From: Pseudomonas poae
GTDB lineage: Bacteria > Pseudomonadota > Gammaproteobacteria > Pseudomonadales > Pseudomonadaceae
Length of the DNA stretch: 64,000 bases
Direction: 5' to 3'
Assembly (NCBI GenBank): GCA_004000515.1
Contig: CP034537.1
Coordinates: 2,294,001-2,358,000 of the forward strand
Positions 1 to 6,831 of this stretch are shown here, piece by piece. How positions within the stretch are numbered: position 1 is the stretch's first letter; the number at the start of each line of letters is the position of its first letter. The translations under genes were made by a program, and so were the position numbers. The notes beneath the pieces were generated by a model that was not told the origin of the DNA, searched no databases, and saw only the letters and a list, made by a program, of their open reading frames with translations.

Positions 1-345
1 ATGCTGCTCCGTCATTGGCGAACAGGGCCGACACTGCTGCGCCTAGCAGGACGATAAATGCGAACAGCTTGCGGGTACTCCCGCCTCCCCATCGGGCCAC
101 ATGCAGCGCAGCCCACTTGAAAAAACCTGCTTCATCAAGCAGCAGACTAATGATGATGACCGCGATGAAAGTCCCAGTGGCATTCCAGACAATGCGCCAA
201 ACCTCTGGTATGTCGGCAAGGGTAACGACACCTGCCAGCAACGCTACGATGGCACCGAACATCGCACTCAGCCCACCCCCAGCCCCTTGGGCTGCCAGAT
301 GACAAGAACGATGGTGGCGATAAAGATCAATACGGCAATCAGCAT
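1..345 (-). CDS. arsB: Arsenite efflux pump ArsB, N-terminal part (runs off window, frameshifted)
   Basis: Membrane carrier that exports arsenite, alone or with the ArsA ATPase. The leftward frame from 345 reads [20 protein letters not shown], the typical ArsB first helix. It then stops at a TGA near 270. Skipping one missing G restores the family sequence ([14 protein letters not shown], then [20 protein letters not shown] and ALFANDGAA) to the window edge. It starts 24 nt after arsR, so the two form an arsRB operon. The frameshift resembles many homopolymer-type indels in this window and is probably a sequence error. The C-terminal three quarters lie outside the window. Confidence 0.85.
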
Positions 346-369
346 TTCATTAATCCGGTTGGGCGTGAA

Positions 370-726
370 TCAGCTACACACGGCTTGATTAATCGGACGG
401 TCGTTCATGCCGCAGAGGCGCTTAGCCTCGGTTTCCAGCCATTGCTGATTGGCGTCTACCACTTCCTTCAAAACTGCAGTCACCCATGTGGGCAAATCAG
501 GATTCAGCCGGTAGTACACCCATTGGCCTTGGCGACGATCCAACAGCAAACCGGCAGAGCGCAGCAGCGCCAAATGACGAGAAATCTTCGGCTGACTCAG
601 GTCGAGTGCTGCCGTTAGCTCGCATACACACAGCTCACCTTCACTCACGACAAGCAGCGAAATTTTTGCTCGGGTGTCGTCCGCCAGGCACTTGAACAAG
701 GTGGTGGGGTTCATGGGTTCTGTCAC
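370..726 (-). CDS. arsR: ArsR-family arsenic-responsive repressor
   Basis: A 118-residue winged-helix metalloregulator that represses the ars operon until As(III) binds. The inducer-binding motif ELCVCEL (Cys-Val-Cys) precedes the recognition helix SQPKISRHLALLRSAGLL, as in E. coli ArsR. The start is the GTG at 726, preceded by GGAGG at ideal spacing. An upstream frame in another register ends across this start (stop at 723-725), so translational coupling is possible. It heads the arsRB transcription unit and diverges from the arsN-like gene across a shared promoter region. Confidence 0.93.
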   Translation of the reverse strand: MTEPMNPTTLFKCLADDTRAKISLLVVSEGELCVCELTAALDLSQPKISRHLALLRSAGLLLDRRQGQWVYYRLNPDLPTWVTAVLKEVVDANQQWLETEAKRLCGMNDRPINQAVCS

Positions 727-841
727 AGATCCTCCAGGTGTTTGGTCTTGACCAAAACGAAGAGCTTGATGCGCTCGTGGATGTCGTGGAGCGTGTGGCG
801 AAATGCGCCGGGATCGTCGCTAGCTAATGCATACGAAAAAT

Positions 842-880
842 CGAATATATGCTTTGTCGAATATTCGGTAAAGCGAATAT
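842..880. promoter_or_regulatory. Candidate ArsR operator: three CGAATAT repeats, 16-bp period
   Basis: CGAATAT occurs at 842-848, 858-864 and 874-880, exactly 16 bp apart. The middle copy extends to the palindrome CGAATATTCG (858-867). The array overlaps the predicted promoters of both divergent genes, as expected for a site through which ArsR represses them together. Assignment to ArsR is inferred from position. Confidence 0.6.
844..872 (-). promoter_or_regulatory. Predicted sigma70 promoter of arsRB
   Basis: On the minus strand, TTTACC (867-872) is followed after 17 bp by TATATT (844-849), one mismatch from the -10 consensus. The transcript would carry a roughly 110-nt leader before the arsR GTG at 726. 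The promoter lies inside the CGAATAT repeat array. Confidence 0.5.
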
Positions 881-883
881 GAT
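854..883 (+). promoter_or_regulatory. Predicted promoter of the arsN-like gene
   Basis: On the plus strand, TTGTCG (854-859) is followed after 18 bp by TATGAT (878-883), one mismatch from TATAAT. It overlaps the arsR promoter and the repeats, so one bound repressor could block both directions. Confidence 0.45.
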
Positions 884-945
884 GATTGCTGCTTCGGCTT
901 GAGCCGTGACAGGCCATACCAACCGGCACAGAAGGAGACGAAGGG

Positions 946-1408
946 ATGGGTAAGGAGATGGTGATACAGGCAACGGAAATAGCCGAAGGGCAACGGCAGC
1001 GTTTTCGCGACGCGCTGAAGTCCGCTGACCTTCCAGCAGATGATATTGATCTTCCAGGCCGAACCTTTTTGAGTTCTCACAGGATGGTGAGACTGTTGGA
1101 TGGGGAGGATTTGAAACGCATGGTACTGACGGGTTGTTGCGTTCTCTGGTTGTAGTCTCGACACACAGATCGAAGAGGGTCGGTGTCACGGTGCTTCGGG
1201 TCATTGAAGCGAAGGCCGCCGAGCAGGGAATCGCTCGACTTCATTTGCTGACAACAACTGCGTCAGGCTTCTTTGAGCAGCAGGGCTATGCAGCAAACCA
1301 ACGAAGCTCTGCGCCGCCTCTGATTTCTCAAACGGAGCAGTTCAGGGGCTTTGCCCTGACTCGGCTTGCTACATGTGCAAGGCGTTATCTGCGTTGGCGA
1401 GAAGATAG
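946..1408 (+). CDS. arsN: ArsN-like GNAT N-acetyltransferase (two frameshifts)
   Basis: GNAT-fold acetyltransferase of the ArsN type found in ars operons; family members are linked to N-acetylation of arsinothricin or phosphinothricin-like compounds. The reading starts MGKEMVIQATEIAEGQ with GAAGGAG upstream. It needs one extra T in the T5 run at about 1065 (giving RTFFEFSQDGETVGWGGFET) and one extra G in the G4 run at about 1357 (giving QFRGLCPDSACYMCKAL, ending at the TAG 1406-1408). Between the breaks it reads LLRSLVVVSTHRSKRVGVTV, the acetyl-CoA loop region, then the family's GFFEQQGY motif. As given the gene is broken twice; both breaks are in homopolymers. Substrate is inferred from context. 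Confidence 0.7.
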
Positions 1409-1444
1409 TCGTTGAGATAAACATGTACGTTGTGGTCAAAAGTG

Positions 1445-1562
1445 CAAGCGGAGCGCGCCGGCCCATGACGGGCCAAAGGCTTGAGGATGGACGCCCGTAG
1501 GGCCAAAACCCGGCGCAGCTGGGGTTTGGTTCACGACAGCCGTACCCCGAGGGGGCAAGCCC
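1445..1562. repeat. 118-bp structured direct repeat, copy A
   Basis: Matches copy B (4671-4788) at 104 of 118 positions without gaps, in the same orientation. Several inverted repeats persist in both copies: GGCTTG with CAAGCC near the ends, a GGCCC/GGGCC hairpin (one C-G pair becomes U-G in copy B), GCCC-GTA-GGGC, CCAAA with TTTGG, and CCCC-GA-GGGG. Conserved stems with variable loops suggest selection on a folded RNA or single-stranded DNA. No coding frame is apparent. It lies between the arsN-like gene and the sirtuin gene and, with copy B, brackets the SIR2/DUF3800 cassette. Confidence 0.8.
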
Positions 1563-1606
1563 AAAGCGGATATACCGTGAACCGCCATCACACTAGAAGG
1601 TAGAAG

Positions 1607-2359
1607 TTAGCCGAAGGCATCACGAAGCAGTGTCTGCATCATCAACGAGGCAGGGCCCTGAAGAAAATGCTCCTGACTGCTGATATCGAACCGCACAGGA
1701 TTAATATGAGCGACAGTGGCACCATGGCCCAAAGCACGTAGCGGTAGCTCAGCAGCCGGATACACAACCCCGGACGTACCAATCGAGAGGAACACATCGC
1801 ATTCCTCTGCAGCGGCTAGGCCCGCACTCCAAGCGTCCTCAGGCAGCATCTCACCAAACCAAACGACTCCTGGTCGAACATACCCATCACACGCGCTGCA
1901 TCGCGGCGGCTCAATTCGACTTCCCTCCTCAGGCAGTGCGCCACACGTGAGGGGCAACCTATATGCCAGCCCGCAATCGATGCACCTAGGAGAATGCAGG
2001 CTGCCATGCAGATGAATTACATCCTGGCTGCCGGCGCGTTCATGCAGGTCATCCACATTTTGTGTGACCACCGTCAGCTTGTGCACATGCCTGGCGAGCT
2101 CGGCGATAGCGAGATGCGCTCCATTCGGCTTCGCCTGCCCAACCTTCTGCCGACGCCACTCGTACCACCCCCAACACAGCGCTGGATCGGCTCTGAATGC
2201 TTCGCTGGTGGCGAGCTGAGCCGGATCGAAGCGCTCCCAGAGCCCTGTCAGTGCATCACGGAATGTCGGGATGCCACTTTCGGCTGAAGCACCCGCCCCG
2301 GTAAAGACAACAACATGCTTAGACTCGCGCAATTGCTGAGCCAGTGTGCTGGTGGTCAT
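1607..2359 (-). CDS. Sirtuin family NAD-dependent protein deacylase (SIR2, CobB-like)
   Basis: Class III deacylase that uses NAD+ to remove acyl groups from lysine. The NAD-binding motif GAGASAESGIPTFR is near the N-terminus, TQNVDDLHERAG in the middle, the catalytic HLHGS follows, and four Cys (CIDC and CSAC) form a zinc ribbon; GTSGVVYPAAELP and HINP complete the fold. All catalytic residues are intact. The start at 2359 has AAGGA at good spacing; an upstream in-frame ATG at 2398 would add 13 residues without a clear RBS. At 250 residues it is a stand-alone enzyme with no fused defence domain. It sits directly downstream of the DUF3800 gene, with a 51-nt gap. It may be a regulatory deacylase or part of a defence module. 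Confidence 0.9.
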   Translation of the reverse strand: MTTSTLAQQLRESKHVVVFTGAGASAESGIPTFRDALTGLWERFDPAQLATSEAFRADPALCWGWYEWRRQKVGQAKPNGAHLAIAELARHVHKLTVVTQNVDDLHERAGSQDVIHLHGSLHSPRCIDCGLAYRLPLTCGALPEEGSRIEPPRCSACDGYVRPGVVWFGEMLPEDAWSAGLAAAEECDVFLSIGTSGVVYPAAELPLRALGHGATVAHINPVRFDISSQEHFLQGPASLMMQTLLRDAFG

Positions 2360-2410
2360 GAGCATTCCTTCGGGCCGGATCTCTTTGGGTGCCGACATTG
2401 TGGTCTGGGG

Positions 2411-3510
2411 CTATTCTTGCCTGTCTCTTGCCATAATGAAGTCAGCGAAGGCATTCGCTGGGTTGTGCCCGCCTTCATCACCAGCCCTTCCGAGTGCTTC
2501 TGGAGTGACATCTGTCGTAGGCCAAACACAGCCGCTGACGAAATCATGCAGAAAGCCCAGGCTATCTAGCTTCATGAAGAACTCATCGTCTGTTTCACCC
2601 TTCTGCCGCTTGGTGTAGTAGTACGAGAGCGCGCTGGTGAGCACGTCGGTGAGCTGGATACCATCAGAGTCGTGTGAGGCGCTGAAGGCCAATGTATTCA
2701 GTTTCAGGGGCAACTCAATCTGGGCGTTCCCGAAACCGATAACTTGCTGCTCTTCACCTTGTTCTTCGAGCTCGGCGATTGCGGTGAAAAAATCGGCCTG
2801 CCGTTCCAGTGGCTCCGAGTCATCGCATAACGCGTCGAACCTGGCATGCTGCCTCCCCACTGAACACACAGTGAAAAGAAAGCCGGTATTGCTGGGTTGA
2901 AGGTATGTTTGGGCAAATCTTCGAAGGCATCCCGGACAATCATCGAGGTCATGGACAGCACTCCGAGCTCCCACTCCATCGGCAGCGTGCTCCGTGCGGC
3001 AGTTTCTTTCATCACCTCCAAATGCTCGTAGAACGCAGTGATTGCTTCCTCGCTTTTCTCGCAGCACATGTCGTAGTAGGCGGAGAGGAACTGATCGAAG
3101 CAACCATCCCCCACTGCTAAAGGAAGGCAAGCGAAGAGCATGTTGCTCAGAGCGATATTCTGGCCGTTCTCATAAAGGTTAAAGTCAAATTGGTAGTAAA
3201 GCAGCGGCTCCAGGAGGTCATCAATCACCTTGGTCAGCAGCATGAACCGCTTGTGAAACACCTGTGCCTTGAAGCGCTCAGGCGTTACCAAGTCGGACTG
3301 GAATAGCTCAATGATCCGGTCTTGCCCTCGCCCCGACTTTCGAAGCTTTTTGAAGTGGATTTCAGCCGCCTGCTGGGAGCGGAGTGGGCGAAGAAGCTGC
3401 TCGCACTCTTCAGCATTGAAGTCACACGAGCCAAGGATAAACAGTGGTTGGTCGAGATCGGCCAGCTGGCGCCCTGTGTTGCCTGATTCGTCGAAGTAGA
3501 TTGTTGTCAT
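2411..3510 (-). CDS. DUF3800 domain protein (one frameshift)
   Basis: The N-terminus MTTIYFDESGNTG is the hallmark of DUF3800, an RNase H-like fold with an early Asp-Glu motif. The family is of uncertain function and common in phage-defence and mobile regions. The C-terminal part includes IQLTDVLTSALSYYYTK, matching the family's late 'Q-aD' motif. The frame breaks at about 2853: one G more in the G4 run would read CVQWGRQHARFDALCDDSE and join both halves into about 366 residues. The start at 3510 is chosen because the DES motif must sit at the N-terminus. It is co-directional with the sirtuin gene (51-nt gap) and the unknown gene upstream (73-nt gap). Confidence 0.8.
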
Positions 3511-3583
3511 TTCGCTACCCTGCGCTTCTGCCTTCGTGGAGTCTTGAATGGCCAGCATGAAGCTGGCCACCACCTCATCAATA

Positions 3584-4405
3584 TCAGAACTCGTGTTCAA
3601 CATCATCGAAGAAGTTTGCGTGTAGCTCGTACTCCAGCGAGCCAAAACGCGCAAGCAAGTCTGCCCTCAGTTCGCCTTCAGCTTCAGGTTCAAAATTGAT
3701 CCAGTAGCTGTACACGAGACCATCATCCGACTCGTTGTTGGTGATCTCTGAGCCCGCCAACAGCTCGCCATCCTCGACCGATATCCCCAGTTCGCTTGCG
3801 AGTGCTTGCGCCATGGACATGCGGTTGCTGATTCGAGCTTCTTCCACCTGAGCCCAATATTCGTGCTCAGACCTGCGATCTCGATCAGCATCCGATTCCA
3901 TACTGGAGATGGATACGCCATCATCTGCAAGCAACCACTTACCATCACGGCGAAGCAACTCGACTGTGGCAGTAAGGATGAATGCTGCACCGTGATACAC
4001 CCGATCTTGGTCTTGCTCGCCCTGATAGGTCAGCGAAACCCCCAAGCTCAGTATCCCGGTTGAATCAGCGTAGTGAGTAGCATCGACCGTTAAGGCGTCC
4101 ACCGTGAACCCGCTGGCGTTTGTCTCCGCAATCGCACCGGACAGCTGATCTTCCAACTCCTGATCCAGATCCGAGAAGACATCGTCCTCGTGGATCGCGT
4201 CGTCAAAGTCCTTGATCCCAAAGACGGCCATCATCAGGCGCGGATCCTCGGGGTTCCGCTGAGCGACCACGGCAAGCTCATGGTAATCAGCAAAGCCAGC
4301 TTTCCGTGCGAGGGTCTCTTGAGCGACAGAAAGCTTCACGTCCTGATCACGAACGAGCTGCTTAGCTTGGGATTTGAAAATGTTAAGCGGGGAAAAATTG
4401 GACAT
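3584..4405 (-). CDS. Unknown protein with N-terminal glyoxalase-related helical motif
   Basis: About 273 residues; the start at 4405 is fixed by GGAG eight bases upstream. Residues about 5-45 (FKSQAKQLVRDQ, then LSVAQETLARKAGFADYHEL) resemble the short helical segment in proteins annotated as glyoxalase-related, where a 'lot of genes end in W-x-x-L-type' helix follows; this is a weak family call. The rest is acidic (EDDVFSDLDQELEDQLSG, many Asp/Glu near the C-terminus) with no recognisable catalytic motif, signal peptide or membrane segment. It is the first gene of the three-gene cassette with DUF3800 and SIR2. Function unknown. Confidence 0.6.
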   Translation of the reverse strand: MSNFSPLNIFKSQAKQLVRDQDVKLSVAQETLARKAGFADYHELAVVAQRNPEDPRLMMAVFGIKDFDDAIHEDDVFSDLDQELEDQLSGAIAETNASGFTVDALTVDATHYADSTGILSLGVSLTYQGEQDQDRVYHGAAFILTATVELLRRDGKWLLADDGVSISSMESDADRDRRSEHEYWAQVEEARISNRMSMAQALASELGISVEDGELLAGSEITNNESDDGLVYSYWINFEPEAEGELRADLLARFGSLEYELHANFFDDVEHEF

Positions 4406-4813
4406 AGCAATGTCTCCAAAACCATTCGACGCTCTGGTGACCGATTGCCTGTTCACCGGGCAGCGTCTGGTTAGGGACATGCCGATGTAAAACGAGTGGG
4501 TGTATCTTCGATGGGCTATTGCTTCGCGAAACAGGCGCCAGGCGACCATCACCGCCTGGCCGGATCATAGGTCAGGCAAATTCGGTCTGCAATAGGCTGC
4601 GTGAAGGGCATCGCCAGGTTGGTTTCGCGGGGAGTGTCTTGGAGGGTTGCTCATATATCAGGCACGACCTCAAGCGGAGCGCGCCGGCTCAGGATGGGCC
4701 AGGGGCTTGAGGATGGAAGCCCGCAGGGCCAAAACCAAGCGCAGCCGGGGTTTGGTTCACGAGAGCCGTCCCCCGGAGGGGCAAGCCCGCAAGTCCGGCT
4801 CGGAAGGTTACAT
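4406..4813. other. Intergenic stretch with the cassette promoter region and repeat copy B
   Basis: About 400 bp without a convincing gene. The left part must contain the promoter for the leftward unknown-DUF3800-SIR2 genes, but no strong -35/-10 pair stands out. The right part is the 118-bp repeat and the 3' flank of the recombinase operon. Confidence 0.6.
4671..4788. repeat. 118-bp structured direct repeat, copy B
   Basis: Second copy of the element at 1445-1562 (104/118 identical, same orientation, 3226 bp apart). It lies 26 bp downstream of the last recombinase gene's stop and upstream of the cassette genes. All stems of copy A can form, including GGGCTTG/CAAGCCC, GCCC-GCA-GGGC and CCCC-CGGA-GGGG. 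Confidence 0.8.
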
Positions 4814-6229
4814 TCAATTGGCGCTCACCCGCCTGCCGGCAATCTCAAAGTCCTCATCCCTCAGACGTTGCAGCTCCAGCAACTCGGCTTCATATTCCTC
4901 AACGCTGAGATCGGTCTTCAGTCGATTCAGCAGCTCCCGCTGCTTACCGTCAAACACCTCCATGGCTGAAGCTAGGTGGACTGACGTTACTGTCGCAGCG
5001 TAGTTAGCGACCTTCTTGAACGCCAAGTGAATATAGCGTTCAACAGCCTCAGAAGACTTATGTCCAGTCCACATCATTACTTCGATAATGAAGGTTTTAC
5101 TACTCAGCAAGGACTGCCTGAATTGATCAGGGTTTTGTAATTCGTGCTGCTTAATTAATTTGACGAATTTGTTCGTGATAAATGCATGCCGGAACATGTG
5201 TGGAGATATCTTTTCTTTTATGCCTGCCGCCTTTTTCAGGAGAGCAATTTCCGAGGTGATTGTGTCCGGAGATATCCCCTTCCCCGAATTTTGTGATACG
5301 AATAGAAAACCATCGTCTTCTTTACCCTTGACGGCCTTCCTGCGCATGATGTTGATGTGCTTCTTTACTTCACTGAGAACCATCTTGTGCGCGGGAATGA
5401 GCCGCTCGCTAGACAAGCCCTGTTTCCAAGTCTCTAGCCTAAGCATTGGCTCGTCCATCTCTATCGCATCAAGGATGTCTTTAACCAATATTCGGGAGAT
5501 TTCCCCCCTGCGTGCACCAGTGTGCTCCAACAGTAGAAGCATGATCTTTCTTCTGGAATCAATGAATCGCGACTTAGAATGGCTGTCTATCGCGTTCTTT
5601 AGGCGCTTTATGTTGTTATCGGAAATCGGGTATGTTGATCGAATTCGTCCGCCAAGGCTTAGCGAGTGATGGTGTACAAACTCTTTTTTCATCGTTCGCC
5701 CATTACGATATTTGACCGTAAAAGCGTGCATGCTGATTCTGATTGTCCCGCCAATGGCGACAAAATTTGGATTCTCGTGAAGCCTGCCAACAAACTCCAG
5801 AAAGGCCAGGCAAACCCGACCTATGCCTAGAATTGTAGGCTCGGTTCTTTTTTTCTCGGTTGGGTAAATCCGAGACTTTTCGTCTCTAAGGGAATCGATG
5901 AACTCTGTAAATTGGGAGTCAGTCAGTTGAATAAAGTCGATGTTCGCATGATAGCAGTAGCGAACCAGTTGGCTTATCTTCGAGGCGTACTCGCCGAAGG
6001 TTCCGCCTTTAGATCCGCGTGTAGATAGGTTGCGGTTACCGTTGCGACCTGGCCGCTCCATCATCGACAGTATGTACTGATTCACCGGCACACAGGGCGC
6101 ACCATTCGGCCAGGTCACGAACGGGACACTGACGAATGTCCTTGTCTCAGTCCTGCCCAGCGCCATGTGGGAATACACTAACATCTCATCCAAGATTGAG
6201 AACAGCTGGTTTTGACTTTTCCCCGTCAT
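4814..6229 (-). CDS. gmtY: Tyrosine recombinase, third member of trio (GmtY-like)
   Basis: A 471-residue site-specific recombinase with a complete catalytic set: Arg in HTGARRGEISR (about residue 240), HMFRH (His344, Arg347), WTGHKS (His390) and nucleophile Tyr399 in AVERYIHLAF. Its start overlaps the upstream 201-residue gene by 4 nt (ATGA), and it is the last gene of the leftward operon. The size and the order recombinase-small protein-large recombinase match what I recall of gamma-mobile-trio modules (GmtY, GmtX, GmtZ). Tn554-type TnpA is an alternative. The DNA is clearly more AT-rich than the core genes. The recombinase call is secure; the family name is from memory. Confidence 0.72.
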   Translation of the reverse strand: MTGKSQNQLFSILDEMLVYSHMALGRTETRTFVSVPFVTWPNGAPCVPVNQYILSMMERPGRNGNRNLSTRGSKGGTFGEYASKISQLVRYCYHANIDFIQLTDSQFTEFIDSLRDEKSRIYPTEKKRTEPTILGIGRVCLAFLEFVGRLHENPNFVAIGGTIRISMHAFTVKYRNGRTMKKEFVHHHSLSLGGRIRSTYPISDNNIKRLKNAIDSHSKSRFIDSRRKIMLLLLEHTGARRGEISRILVKDILDAIEMDEPMLRLETWKQGLSSERLIPAHKMVLSEVKKHINIMRRKAVKGKEDDGFLFVSQNSGKGISPDTITSEIALLKKAAGIKEKISPHMFRHAFITNKFVKLIKQHELQNPDQFRQSLLSSKTFIIEVMMWTGHKSSEAVERYIHLAFKKVANYAATVTSVHLASAMEVFDGKQRELLNRLKTDLSVEEYEAELLELQRLRDEDFEIAGRRVSAN

Positions 6230-6831
6230 CTTCTGTATTCATCCAGGCTTACAACAGAAGGGCCATCTTGGGCTGGAAGCTTGTCGTAAGGTGGGGCGTT
6301 CAGCGAGACCATCGCTGTCAGCGCTTTGATAGCCTCCTGAGCCCTTAGCGACCTGACACCTGCGTTTGGCGCATCCCTGACACTCTTAATATGATCACGA
6401 GCATTGCCTAGCGCATGAAGAAGTGTCAGGTTAGTTTTCTGGTGCATGGCCAGCTTCTGCTCCAGTTCTGCGACTCGCAGCGACAGACCCACCTTGGTTC
6501 GCTTATTGGAGCGCTCCTCGCGTCGCTCTGAGGCCTCTAGCGCTTCAAGGGCTGCGACACGAAGTTTATTCATCCCCTTGAACCCCGTAGGCAGATTGCT
6601 TTCTGCATATGACTTCAGCGTGTTCAGGCTGACAGGGGTCGTTGTCTTCGTCTCCTCGCCCACAGTGAAGCTGAAGCACAGAGCTGCCGTTGAACTCTGA
6701 CTTTTAAGGGCTGCCACCAATTCTTTGTTGCCTTTAAAGCTATCGGGAGCCTTACGGATTCTTTCCAGGCACTCAACCAGCGTGAAAAGCGCCGATGTGT
6801 TGCGCTCTACACGAGCATCAATCTTCTTCAT
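6226..6831 (-). CDS. gmtX: Recombinase accessory protein, middle of trio (GmtX-like)
   Basis: A 201-residue protein with no catalytic motif. Residues about 70-110 (SLNTLKSYAESNLP, then GMNKLRVAALEALEASERRE) and 110-160 are helical and charged, likely a coiled coil (SLRVAELEQKLAMHQK). It is locked between two tyrosine recombinases by 4-nt overlaps on both sides, so the three are translated together. By position it is the small non-recombinase member of a gamma-mobile-trio or TnpC-like partner, which may help synapsis or site choice. The role is inferred from arrangement. Confidence 0.6.
   Translation of the reverse strand: MKKIDARVERNTSALFTLVECLERIRKAPDSFKGNKELVAALKSQSSTAALCFSFTVGEETKTTTPVSLNTLKSYAESNLPTGFKGMNKLRVAALEALEASERREERSNKRTKVGLSLRVAELEQKLAMHQKTNLTLLHALGNARDHIKSVRDAPNAGVRSLRAQEAIKALTAMVSLNAPPYDKLPAQDGPSVVSLDEYRR

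Noticed and set aside
3511..3654. N-terminal extension of the DUF3800 protein from an upstream start
   Set aside because: It would overlap the end of the preceding gene and place the DES motif at residue 56 instead of near the N-terminus.
1445..4788. Integron attC sites
   Set aside because: The repeats lack the GTTRRRY/RYYYAAC core sites and no IntI is present; the recombinases are of another type.
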